In this document: positions 55,121-63,105 of the stretch, in pieces
How the letters are laid out: every line of letters starts with the position of its first letter
Position numbering within the stretch: position 1 is the first letter of the stretch
Assembly: GCF_000023265.1 (NCBI RefSeq)
Contig: NC_013124.1
Coordinates: 1 to 64,000 of the forward strand
DNA from: Acidimicrobium ferrooxidans DSM 10331
Lineage (GTDB): Bacteria; Actinomycetota; Acidimicrobiia; Acidimicrobiales; Acidimicrobiaceae
Direction: 5' to 3'
DNA length: 64,000 nucleotides
The notes under the pieces: model-generated
Database searches by the model: none
Seen by the model: the letters and a program-made list of their open reading frames with translations, nothing else
Told to the model about the DNA's origin: nothing
Made by a program: the position numbers and the translations under genes

Positions 55121-55656
55121 GATGACTTCGACGTCCGATCACTCGGGACGCCCTCGTTGAGCGTGGCGACGAAGTTTTCAGGACCAGACGTCGGCATGGT
55201 CTTCAGGTCAGCGGTGAGCTCGGCGGCGGTCAGCTGCGGGTAGAGCGGCTCGAGCCGACTGAGGTCGATGGTGCCCGGGTGATCGACGCAGACCAGTCCG
55301 TCTGGGCACTGCATCGACATCGCCGGCACGGAGAATCCGAGCGGCACCGTGATGTAGAGCGGGTCGAAGGACCGTGCCAGCGGCGCCTCATAGGGTGCAC
55401 CGACCTCGCAGCCCAATGATGCCTCTGAGCTCACGTGCAGGTCGCAGTAGAGGCCTCGGGTGTGCATGAACGGTGCGAGGTGACCGTCGCAGAGGGCGTC
55501 GGTCACGCCTTACTCGTTGACGCCTTGGCCGGCCCGCACGGCGTTGCTCGGGGGCGGCGTGGACGCCGCCGCCGTTGCGATGCCTGCACCGGTCGCAAGG
55601 GCAGCAGCGAAGGCGACTGCTCCGTTCCGCATTCGTCGTCGTGCGACTCGTCCCAT
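55114..55656 (-). pseudogene. Secreted protein gene split by an in-frame ochre codon
   Basis: On the minus strand an ATG at 55656, after GAGGAGGACAG, begins a signal peptide (MGRVARRRMRNGAVAFAAAL..AGIATAAAS). After 48 codons the frame stops at TAA (55510-55512) and continues in frame GVTDALCDGHLAPF to 55114. The downstream part has paired cysteines (YCDLH, LGCEVG, QCPDG, VCVDHPG) and the motif DHPGTIDLSRLEPLY, which suits an extracellular actinobacterial protein. The 3' end may also be cut by the neighbouring IS fragment. Family unknown. Confidence 0.6.
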
Positions 55657-55807
55657 CTGTCCTCCTCTTCCCTCCGTCGGGGTCTCGTGGGATCCGGATT
55701 CGAGGCGGTCCTTGGATGGAGCCAGAGGCGCCGTTGAGGCGGAAGGGACCGACCTTGGAGCGTGCGGTGAACCGCTGGGCGTAGGTGCGGCGCGGGTGAG
55801 TGCTGAA

Positions 55808-55820
55808 TACTGCTACAGTA
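55808..55820. promoter_or_regulatory. Palindrome upstream of the TetR gene
   Basis: TACTG-CTA-CAGTA is a perfect 5-base inverted repeat around three bases, 10 bases before the likely TetR start, and is followed by ACGTCACGT, itself a half palindrome. Self-repression by TetR regulators through such a site is usual. Confidence 0.45.
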
Positions 55821-55829
55821 CGTCACGTA

Positions 55830-56504
55830 ATGATATGCGGAGAGCATGGAATCGAGAGGGTCGACCCCTCTGCAACCACGGCTCGGCCTCGACCGGGACG
55901 GCCTCGGGATCGGCGTGTCGACGCCTCCGTCATGGGCGCAACCCTGGCCCTTCTCGACGAGGTGGGCTACAGCGCACTCAGTCTCGAGATGGTCGCTCGT
56001 CGTGCTCGTGTTGGCAAGCCGAGCATCTACCGTCGCTGGCCGGGCAAGGCTTCGCTCGTCGTGGACACGATCGTCACGATCGCGGGCACCGATCCGGCAC
56101 CGGACACCGGTTCGCTCCGCGACGACCTCAGGGCGGTCGCCCTGGCTATGGCTGCGCTGTATCGGACGCCGCTCGCTCGCACGGTCGTGCTACCCCTTCT
56201 CGGGGATCTCGCCGACGATCCTGATCTTGGCGAGCGCTTCAGGCGGCGCTACGTCGCGCCGAGGCGGGGCTCGGTCCACCGGGCGCTCGAGCGTGCGCAG
56301 GAGCGCGGCGAGATCCCGCGGGTGGACGACCCCGAGCTCATCTGCGATCTGATCGCAGGGCCGTTGTTCCACCGTGCATTTCTTGTTGCCGGAGAGATCG
56401 ACGACCGCTTCGCCCTGGCAACGGTCGACGCGGTGCTGATCGTGCTGGAGTCGGGGCAAGCCGGCGACCGCAACTCGGGAACAGGAAAAGGAGCCTCCCA
56501 GTGA
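55830..56504 (+). CDS. TetR family transcriptional regulator
   Basis: The 224-residue protein has an N-terminal TetR HTH (GATLALLDEVGYSALSLEMVARRARVGKPSIYRRWPGKASLVVD, motif SIYRRWPGK) and the helical TetR_C ligand domain with LYRTPLARTVVLPLLGDLA. The HTH begins unusually late (about residue 32) after a basic stretch (RPRPGRPRDRR). The ATG at 55830 lacks a strong ribosome binding site. The membrane gene downstream overlaps by 4 bases and is the likely target. Confidence 0.88.
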   Translation: MICGEHGIERVDPSATTARPRPGRPRDRRVDASVMGATLALLDEVGYSALSLEMVARRARVGKPSIYRRWPGKASLVVDTIVTIAGTDPAPDTGSLRDDLRAVALAMAALYRTPLARTVVLPLLGDLADDPDLGERFRRRYVAPRRGSVHRALERAQERGEIPRVDDPELICDLIAGPLFHRAFLVAGEIDDRFALATVDAVLIVLESGQAGDRNSGTGKGASQ

Positions 56505-57106
56505 GCGCAGATGCCCAGAGGGCGTTAGAGGCAACCAGAGCGCCCGGTACACGTCCGCCGCTGTGGCTTCGAACGTCGGTACCGGTCGGGGTTGTGTCCC
56601 AGTGCGCCGCCGCAGCGCTCGGCACGGGGCTCATCGCGGTTGCGGCCGACTCGTACCGGCTGGGGGTTGACCTCCGAGGGGCAGCGCTGATCGTTGGGTT
56701 CATACTCATCTATCTCAACACCCATGCGGTGGCTCACTGGTTCGTCGGCCGGATCGTCGGGATCAGGTTTCGAGGCTTCGGACTGCGAGGAACGGATCAC
56801 CCGGAGAACTATCCGCCGGGCCTTCGCCACCTCATGGGGGTACTGCCGATGTGGGTGGCGATGACCGAGCCCGAGAGTCGGCGCCGCGCGGGTCCCCGAG
56901 CCCGCGCGGCAATGTACGCAGCCGGGGAGACGTCCACCACGGTGTGCTCGGTGGCAGCGGCTGCGGCTGCGTTCCTCGCGCACGCACCATGGGCGCGCGG
57001 CCTGCTCGTCTTCGCGGTCCTGTGGAACCTTGGTGCCTCGATTGTGGTCAGCATGATCGACAAGGGGGACTACGCGAAGGCGCGTCGTGCCCTGCGGGCG
57101 CGGTAG
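56501..57106 (+). CDS. Membrane protein with HxxxH motif, TetR partner
   Basis: The 201-residue protein has about four hydrophobic segments (28-50, 58-75, 140-160 and 165-182). The second ends in THAVAHWFVGRIVGIRF, which resembles the HExxH helix of site-2-type metalloproteases but with Ala in place of Glu (H75, H79). The loss of the catalytic Glu suggests another role or a different family. The GTG start overlaps the TetR stop by 4 bases. Confidence 0.65.
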   Translation: MSADAQRALEATRAPGTRPPLWLRTSVPVGVVSQCAAAALGTGLIAVAADSYRLGVDLRGAALIVGFILIYLNTHAVAHWFVGRIVGIRFRGFGLRGTDHPENYPPGLRHLMGVLPMWVAMTEPESRRRAGPRARAAMYAAGETSTTVCSVAAAAAAFLAHAPWARGLLVFAVLWNLGASIVVSMIDKGDYAKARRALRAR

Positions 57107-57261
57107 CACGTGCGCCCCACTCGGGCCGTACTTCTTGCGATCGCGTTCTCGTTCAAGCGGAGGTTTCGCGGCGGTTCGTGTCCCGCCTGGCGCCTTGTGA
57201 GTGTGCGGCTGGACGAGCTGGACACGGGGCTTTGCCGCCTGGCAGCGTGCTCGATGAGGGC

Positions 57262-57585
57262 TCAGGTCGCCGCTGGCGAGTAGGAGATGAGACGGCCGTC
57301 GGCGGAGCTGCGTAGGTGCAGCTCGAAGGTGTGTGCCCGCAGGATGAGTGAGAAGGCGTCGAAGGGCTGGCGCGAGGCCGCGTAGGCAACGCCCTCGATG
57401 TCGATCACCCACTCGCTGCGCGCGAGCCCGAGCACGCCACGCTCCTGCCCCTGTGGTGGGCGCGCCACCAGCCACTGCTCCTCGTGGGTCTCCGCGAGCC
57501 CGAAGTGGTGCTCGAGGGCGGCAGAGAGCGGATCCCTCGATGGGTCGAACACCGCGTCCAGGGATGGGGCGAGGACCGTGGGCAC
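57262..57585 (-). CDS. Hypothetical protein, weakly supported
   Basis: The C-terminal half of this frame reads like a real protein (EWVIDIEGVAYAASRQPFDAF, SLILRAHTFELHLRSSADGR, alternating strands), ending in SPAAT. No family is recognised. The start is unclear: GTG at 57585 is one choice, and the frame is open to 57951. The 57107-58068 interval has no better candidate; the rest of it appears empty. Confidence 0.3.
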   Translation of the reverse strand: MPTVLAPSLDAVFDPSRDPLSAALEHHFGLAETHEEQWLVARPPQGQERGVLGLARSEWVIDIEGVAYAASRQPFDAFSLILRAHTFELHLRSSADGRLISYSPAAT

Positions 57586-58068
57586 GAGCGCGCGCTCAAG
57601 CGCGATGGGGTGCGCCCCCCGCAGACAGCGCAGAGACCTATCGCAAGGCGCAAGTCCTCGCTGGATGCAGGGGAGTCCCGGGCGAGCGTCATCGTCGTAA
57701 CCTGCTCTTCGTGCAGGTCTTCCGGTCCGGGATCGCCTGGATCTGGAGTCGTAGCGGCGTACCGACGTCCTCGGGATGGCCTCTGATCGCAGTGCTGTCA
57801 TGCAACTGCCTGACCTAGTGACGGCGAGGCCACGACTCGCAATGGCCCAGGCGCTCGAAGACCCGCAATGGTGGTCGCTCAGACCGACGAGCTGCTTGGG
57901 GTCGTGGTCTGCGTTGGGAAGCTCGCCGCTCGGGCTTCCGGAGGTGTGCATGGTTGGGTTCGGGTCGGGTCGTGCGGAGGCAACAGACCACGTCGGTTGG
58001 CGTAACTCGACATTCGGGTACGCGTTACCTGCCGTCTGTGCGCTTCGCCGAGGTCGCGAGGGCGTGGC

Positions 58069-58872
58069 TCACGCTGCCCGACGCCCGAAGCCAGGTAGCA
58101 GGCGCTCGACGGACGAGGTGACGAGATGCAGGCCCGCAAGGCCAGGAAGGCGTTCGATACGACGATCGATGCGTGCGACCACCTCGGGTCCTCCTGGACC
58201 GGTGAAGAGTGTGCTGATGAGCGCACGTACTTCCTCGTTCGACTTGACCCCCGACCCTACGGGTGCCCAAAACCGCGCGAGAGCCGATCGTACGATGCGC
58301 TGGTCGCGGGGACGCTCGAGCAGGGCGCGGGCCTGCATGGTGTAGAAGTCGATGTGGCGACCCTCTTGCTTCATGATCTCGGTGAGCACCCCCGTGAGGG
58401 CGGGGTGCTCCGCTCGTGCCACGAGCCGCGCGTAACCAGCCTGCGTCGTGAGCTCGTTGACCATCCCCCATGCCATGAGGAGCCCGGGCAACGCCGGAGC
58501 GATGGGCGAGAAGACGGAGAAGCCAACGAGCCGGAGCCAATCTCGAGCGCGACGAGCGCGTCGGAGCGTTGCGGCCGCATCGGGGGCACCTGCCAGCCCA
58601 TGCGCGGTGAGGATCTTCCCGATGGCGTCACCGTGAAACTGCTCTTCGTAGACCCAGCACGCAAGAAACCGCGTGATCGCCGGGTCGGCGTGGACGGGTG
58701 TGGCGAGGAGTTCGCAGAGGTAGCAGACCGTATGGCTCTCGATGTCACACATGTAACGAAGGCATGCGAGGCTCGCGTCATCCAGCGGGTGCGATCGGAA
58801 CGCATCGATGTCGATCTGCTCGACCTCAATGCGTCGAGAGCGTGCGACGAGGGCATCCAAGGTTGTCGGCAT
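58069..58872 (-). CDS. Diiron four-helix-bundle protein (ferritin-like/acyl-ACP-desaturase-like)
   Basis: The 267-residue helical protein has a full diiron ligand pattern: Glu45 (DIESHT), Glu77-x-x-His80 (EEQFH), Glu140 (VNELTT) and Glu170-x-x-His173 (QEGRH). This set of two Glu and two ExxH motifs in four helices is that of ferritin-like oxidases and acyl-ACP desaturases. A hydrophobic pair in the middle (SVFSPIAPALPGLLMAW) may be a lipid-facing segment. Substrate unknown. It lies alone between gene-free stretches. Confidence 0.65.
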   Translation of the reverse strand: MPTTLDALVARSRRIEVEQIDIDAFRSHPLDDASLACLRYMCDIESHTVCYLCELLATPVHADPAITRFLACWVYEEQFHGDAIGKILTAHGLAGAPDAAATLRRARRARDWLRLVGFSVFSPIAPALPGLLMAWGMVNELTTQAGYARLVARAEHPALTGVLTEIMKQEGRHIDFYTMQARALLERPRDQRIVRSALARFWAPVGSGVKSNEEVRALISTLFTGPGGPEVVARIDRRIERLPGLAGLHLVTSSVERLLPGFGRRAA

Positions 58873-59142
58873 ACGTACCTACTTCGGAGCAACGGTCGGC
58901 CGTGGATGGTACGAGGACTGTAGGCACCGGCCTTCTTTTGACCCGAGATCACCGGTCAGAACTGACCCATCCGCGACACACGTTTAGGTGATGACCTTGG
59001 GGTCGGGGTGCTCGGCCTCACCTCCCTGTACCATGCCAGCGGCTTCCTGCCGCAGCACGGATGGGCTTGTGGAGCGAGAAAGCGTAGCGGTGCCGCGCAG
59101 GACAGCATGGGCTGACTTGCTCGCCGCAGACGGGAGAGCACG
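58873..59142. other. Gene-free stretch
   Basis: No gene, RNA or repeat is evident in these 270 bases between the diiron protein (starting here on the minus strand) and the end of the GH5 gene. The part near 58873-58960 would hold the diiron gene's promoter. Confidence 0.4.
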
Positions 59143-60279
59143 TCAAGGAAGCGGGGGCCGTAGGCTGCCTCGAGCGAGGGCACGGCTCGTCGCTTCCACG
59201 ACCAGGCCTCCCTCGAATGGCCGCCCGGCCTCGGTGGCAATCAGGGAGGGAAAGCCGCACCCTCCATCCCACCAGGCCCACGCCGTCCAGCCGATGCCGT
59301 GTCCGGCGAGGAAGTCCACGATGTGGCGTTCCAGGTTGAGCGGGTAGGGGTTGCTGCAGCCGAGGACGCCGAACTCGGTGGCGATGACTGGCCAGTGTCG
59401 CCACGTCGAACCGAGCTCGTGCTGCCAGAGCGCGGGCCCTGTCGGTTGTGCTGCTTGTACGTAGAGGTGCAGCCCATAGGCGACGTTGGTACCGGCCAGG
59501 TGCCAGCGCGTCAGGCCCGCAAGCGTCCCCGCCCAATCGATGCCGTCCGCGATCACGAGGTTTCGCGCACCCGTGGCCCGTACGGTGTCGAGGAGCGTCT
59601 GTTCGCCGATCGCGTCATAGCGTCGTCCGGTCGCTGGGCAGGTGATCAACCCTCCGTCGCGCCACGTCGACCACGTGATGTCGTGGGGTTCGTTGTAGAG
59701 CTCGAAGACCACCCCGGGCCAGGTGCGGAAGCGCTCCGCGAGGGTCCTCCAGAATGCGATGCTCGGAGGGTCTGGCGCACACGAAGGCCCTGCTGCGGCC
59801 GGGGCAGTCGAGGTGTCAGCCCCGATGACGGTGTGCAGGTCCAAGATCACGACGAGACCGACTCGTCGTGCGGCACGAACCGCGCGCTCGACGAGTTCCC
59901 CGTACTCCGGATCGTAGCGTGGGGATCCGCGTAGGAGGAAGGCCTCGTTGAGCGCGATGCGAACTGCGTTGGCGCGAAAGCGCGTCACCATCGAGCGGAG
60001 CTCAGAGAGGTCCAGGCCTGGGGCTCCGTCGGCGTGCTGCCCTGCGGGTGCCCAGTCGAGACTCGGCCAGTCGACGCCATGGAGGTAGATCGGCGTTCCG
60101 CGCTCGTCCACGACCAAGGGACCCCGACTCACGAGCTGGCCGGTGACGGCACCCGGCGGCGAGGGGCTGAAGGTGGGCCGCCTGTGGGAATGCAGCACGA
60201 CAACGAGGAGGGTTGCGATGCCGAGGGCGACCAACACCACGAGCGCCGCCACACCGCGGCGTCTGCGGACGCCCGTCAT
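59143..60279 (-). CDS. GH5-family cellulase-like protein, membrane-anchored or secreted
   Basis: The 378-residue protein has an N-terminal membrane helix (about 9-30), then a GH5 barrel. Markers are YLHGVDWPSLDW, RANAVRIALNE, VVILDLHTVIG, VVFELYNEPHD (acid/base Glu), YGLHLYVQAAQ and WPVIATEFGVLG (nucleophile Glu). Six cysteines suit an extracellular protein. The ATG at 60279 overlaps the stop of the split glycosyltransferase gene (ATGA). Glycan hydrolases beside polysaccharide synthases often trim the nascent chain. Confidence 0.85.
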   Translation of the reverse strand: MTGVRRRRGVAALVVLVALGIATLLVVVLHSHRRPTFSPSPPGAVTGQLVSRGPLVVDERGTPIYLHGVDWPSLDWAPAGQHADGAPGLDLSELRSMVTRFRANAVRIALNEAFLLRGSPRYDPEYGELVERAVRAARRVGLVVILDLHTVIGADTSTAPAAAGPSCAPDPPSIAFWRTLAERFRTWPGVVFELYNEPHDITWSTWRDGGLITCPATGRRYDAIGEQTLLDTVRATGARNLVIADGIDWAGTLAGLTRWHLAGTNVAYGLHLYVQAAQPTGPALWQHELGSTWRHWPVIATEFGVLGCSNPYPLNLERHIVDFLAGHGIGWTAWAWWDGGCGFPSLIATEAGRPFEGGLVVEATSRALARGSLRPPLP

Positions 60280-60439
60280 GGTCGGTAGATGTCGATGCGG
60301 GAGAGTCCGGAGCCGAACTGCGCGACGAGGTGGTCTTCATGCTGAACAGCGCTAATGAACGGTAACTGTGTCTGCACCGCGCGCATCTGAGGAGTCACGA
60401 CAATGAGGTGCATCGCCTTCCAGCCCTGAGGGTTGAGCC
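60276..60439 (-). pseudogene. 3' fragment of the IS-split GT39 gene
   Basis: Reading the minus strand from the IS end, the frame LNPQGWKAMHLIVVTPQMRA continues for 53 codons to a TGA that overlaps the GH5 ATG. It joins in frame to the gene fragment on the other side of the IS (..RRYLR then LNPQGW). The frame and the ATGA overlap with the GH5 gene show that the original gene was one unit in an operon. Confidence 0.85.
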
Positions 60440-60459
60440 GCCCCAGATTCCGTTGACAC
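60440..60459 (+). repeat. IS left inverted repeat
   Basis: Left terminal repeat of the IS3-family element; it matches the reverse of 61697-61716 at 18 of 20 positions (mismatches are C/T and T/A). Confidence 0.85.
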
Positions 60460-60501
60460 GTCGTAAGTCACACGTACCATGGCAGAGGGAAGGGGAGGTC
60501 G

Positions 60502-60822
60502 ATGGGGACGTCGAGAAGGAAGTTCACCCTGGAGTACCGGACCGAGGCGGCCCACCGGGTCATCGACAGCGGCCGGAGCGTCCCAGAGGTGGCCCGTGAG
60601 CTCGCGATCGGGGAGCACAACCTCTATCGATGGGTGCGGGAGGAGCGCAGGCGGATCGAAGCAGCAAACGCCACTGGCAGCCCGCCCCTCACGGCGCAGG
60701 AGCGCACCGAGCTCATCAGGCTGCGCAGGGAGCTCGAGGAGCTGCGCAAGGACAACGAGTTCCTGGGAAAAGCAGCCGCGTACTTCGCCGCGAAGCCACC
60801 AAGCAAGAGAGATTCGCGCTGA
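60502..60822 (+). CDS. IS3-family transposase OrfA
   Basis: The 106-residue protein has a helix-turn-helix (LEYRTEAAHRVIDSGRSVPEVARELAIGEHNLYRWV) and a C-terminal leucine-zipper-like helix (LRRELEELRKDNEFL). Near its end GGGAAAAG (60766-60773) is a candidate -1 frameshift site. Slippage there would join it to OrfB. ATG start after GGGGAGGT. Confidence 0.88.
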   Translation: MGTSRRKFTLEYRTEAAHRVIDSGRSVPEVARELAIGEHNLYRWVREERRRIEAANATGSPPLTAQERTELIRLRRELEELRKDNEFLGKAAAYFAAKPPSKRDSR

Positions 60823-61691
60823 TGGAGGCGGAGTACGCTCGCTTCGAGATCAAACGGATGGCACGCTTACTCGAGGTCTCCCGGGCTGGCTACTACCGAT
60901 GGCGACGCACCCAGGTAGCACCGTCGCGTCGGGCATGTGCAAGACGCGACCTCGAGAACCGAGTGGTCGCGGTCCACCAGGCATCCTCTGGCACCTACGG
61001 CGCACGACGGATCACGGCGGCACTCCTCGCCGCTGGCGTGGTGACGAGCCACAACACGGTGGCAGCAGCGATGGCCAGGCGCGGCATCGCCGGTATCAGC
61101 CCCAGGAGGTTCCGCCCAGCGACCACCCACGCCGATCCGAAGGCGATCTACCCACCAGACCTCGTTGCCAGGAAGTTCGACCCGGGGCGCCTGCACGCCC
61201 TCTGGACCTCGGACATCACCTACCTCGCTCTCGCCGGCGCGATGGCATACCTGTGTGTGGTGCGCGACGAGCACTCGCGGCGGGTGCTCGGATGGAGCGT
61301 CGCGGAGCGCATGGAGACCACGCTCGTGCTCGAGGCCCTCGGCCAGGCCGTCGCGGTGCGTGGGTCCCACGCGCAGGGGGTCATCTGGCACACCGACCGA
61401 GGGAGTCAGTTCAGCGACCATCGAGTTGTGGCCTTCTGTGCCCGACACGGGATCACGCGCTCCATGGGGCGAACCGGCACCTGCTACGACCACGCGAGCG
61501 CGGAGTCCTTCTGGTCGATCTTCAAACACGAGTTCTTCTACCGCCACGCCTTTGGCGACCTCGCCGAGCTGCGCCGCGGCATACAGAGCTACATCCAGTT
61601 CTACAACCACCAGCGCAGCTGCTCGAAGATCGGCTACCTTGCCCCAGTCGTCTTCGAGCACCTCGTCGCGGAGGAGGCTCGCGTGAAGTAA
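60822..61691 (+). CDS. IS3-family transposase OrfB (DDE integrase domain)
   Basis: The 289-residue product starts ATG at 60822 and has the HTH_21 region (SRAGYYRWRR) and the rve core: Asp in WTSDITYL, Asp in IWHTDRGSQFSDH and Glu in SAESFWSIFKHE. These are the DDE catalytic residues and all are present. Its stop is 5 bases before the right inverted repeat. It is read -1 relative to OrfA, so the functional transposase is probably the OrfAB frameshift product. Confidence 0.9.
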   Translation: MEAEYARFEIKRMARLLEVSRAGYYRWRRTQVAPSRRACARRDLENRVVAVHQASSGTYGARRITAALLAAGVVTSHNTVAAAMARRGIAGISPRRFRPATTHADPKAIYPPDLVARKFDPGRLHALWTSDITYLALAGAMAYLCVVRDEHSRRVLGWSVAERMETTLVLEALGQAVAVRGSHAQGVIWHTDRGSQFSDHRVVAFCARHGITRSMGRTGTCYDHASAESFWSIFKHEFFYRHAFGDLAELRRGIQSYIQFYNHQRSCSKIGYLAPVVFEHLVAEEARVK

Positions 61692-61696
61692 CCTGG

Positions 61697-61716
61697 GTGT
61701 CTACGAAATCTGGGGC
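61697..61716 (-). repeat. IS right inverted repeat
   Basis: Right terminal repeat of the IS3-family element; it is the inverted partner of 60440-60459. Confidence 0.85.
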
Positions 61717-61717
61717 A

Positions 61718-63103
61718 CCTCAGGTAGCGACGTTCGACCTCCGGGTCCGTCGTGATCTTCCAATACCACACCACGGCCTGGTAGGGGTGCCAACCCATGT
61801 CGACGACGTCGACCCACATCGTATCGGCGACGAGGATGGGGGCGGAACGGTCGCCATGGGCGCGTAGCCAGGCCTCTGCGGCAAGCTGGGCCTGGTCTCG
61901 AGGGGCGAGCAACGTCTCCGCGTCCCGGGCGGACCAGGCGAAACCTAACAGCAGCGTGAGTGTGGTGACGAGCACACCAAGGGCGGTTCGAGCCAGGCGT
62001 CGCCAGGAGACACTCTGGCTGAGGAGGGAGTCGAAGAGCCCGCCACCGACCAGTGCAACCGCTGGGAACGCCTCGACTGGGTAGGTCGAGGGGAGATACC
62101 CAGGACGGAAGGCCATGGCAGTGTAGACGAGCGCAGCGATCCCGAAGGGGCGCGTTCGTCGAGCGATGACGCCGATGCACGCGGCCGGCACCAGGAGGAC
62201 GAGAACCGGGTCGAGGTGAAGCCACCCCTGGAGCAGGCCCCAGGCGGCCGTGCCGTGGCGGAGGATGAAGCCGCTGCCCGCACGCTCGAAGACTTGCCAC
62301 GCTGCGCTCCCGAGCAAACTCACGTGACCGGGTCCGGGGAGGAGTGCTCCCTTGAGCGTGGCGTAGAGCAGGTACAGGCTCCCGATACTCCCGGTGACGA
62401 GGAGAAAGGTCCACATTGCGACCGAGCGCCGTTCATCGCGGTAGCGCCGAGCGAGGAGCCAGAGCACGGTGGGAGTCCAGAGGAGGGCCGTCTCCACGGA
62501 CAGGATCGCTGCGCCGAACGCGATGCCAGCGATCACGACGGCGTGCAAGCGGCGCCTTGGATCCGAGAGCGACCAGATCGCGACGAGAACCAGAGCCATC
62601 GCGACGTTGTCGAGTTCGACGAGGCGCTCGAGCGTGATGGCAAGCGGGGACAGGCCCCAGAGGATGACGGCTATGGCGGCAGCACCAGGGTGCCAGCGGA
62701 GCCTCTTCGCCGCTCCGACCAGCGCGCCGAGCGCGACGAGCGACCAGATCCACATCGCGAAGCGGAGCTGGGCGACGGCGTCGAGGCCCTGGGGCAGGAC
62801 ATGGGCAAGGAGCCACCACATGCCGGCAAGGAGGATCCACGCGAGCGGTGGATGATCGTACCAGTACGTGTAAGGGGCAAGCCGCCCGAGGTGCAGCAGA
62901 GCCCACGCCTCCGCGGCATAGGTACCCTCGTCGAGCATCGGGGTCGGGTTGTGTGCGGCGCCCGCGACGTGAACGAGAGCGACGATGGCAGCGGTTCCCC
63001 AGGCGAGCGTGTTGCCCGCCACCGACCAGGTGCCCCGAGCCGCGGTCTGTGTCGAATCCGGGGCTTCCGGAACCTCATGCGTTCGGACGAGAGTCTCAAC
63101 CAC
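61718..63103 (-). pseudogene. 5' part of a GT39/PMT-like membrane glycosyltransferase gene split by the IS
   Basis: The fragment codes about 462 residues with about ten hydrophobic helices. It resembles GT39-type mannosyltransferases: the first loop has PMLDEGTYAAEAW (acidic pair DE) and YWYDHPPLAW, and the C-terminal part has WYWKITTDPEVERRYLR. The IS interrupts after RRYLR, so the translated product reads into IS sequence and stops soon after. The 3' end at 60276-60437 restores about 515 residues. The ATG at 63103 overlaps nothing and is 3 bases from the upstream GT2 gene stop. Confidence 0.85.
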
Positions 63104-63105
63104 GG

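Larger units (their letters stand above)
60440..61717 (+). mobile_element. IS3-family insertion sequence (1278 bases)
   Basis: The element has near-perfect inverted ends (GCCCCAGATTCCGTTGACAC at the left and GCCCCAGATTTCGTAGACAC in reverse at the right; 18 of 20 match). It has two overlapping frames in the IS3 arrangement. CC flanks both sides (60438-60439 and 61718-61719), so a 2-base target duplication is possible. The element is inserted in a glycosyltransferase gene, in the orientation opposite to that gene. Confidence 0.9.

Noticed and set aside
51342-57106. Second tRNA-Gly end (attR) for the island
   Set aside because: I could not find a direct repeat of the tRNA 3' end in this interval by eye, so no right boundary is claimed.
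57586-58068. Open frames in the interval before the diiron gene
   Set aside because: No family match on either strand and no clear start; the composition resembles shadow frames.
61634-61717. C-terminal extension of the GT39 frame into the IS
   Set aside because: The residues after RRYLR are translated from IS sequence antisense to OrfB, so they are not part of the ancestral protein.
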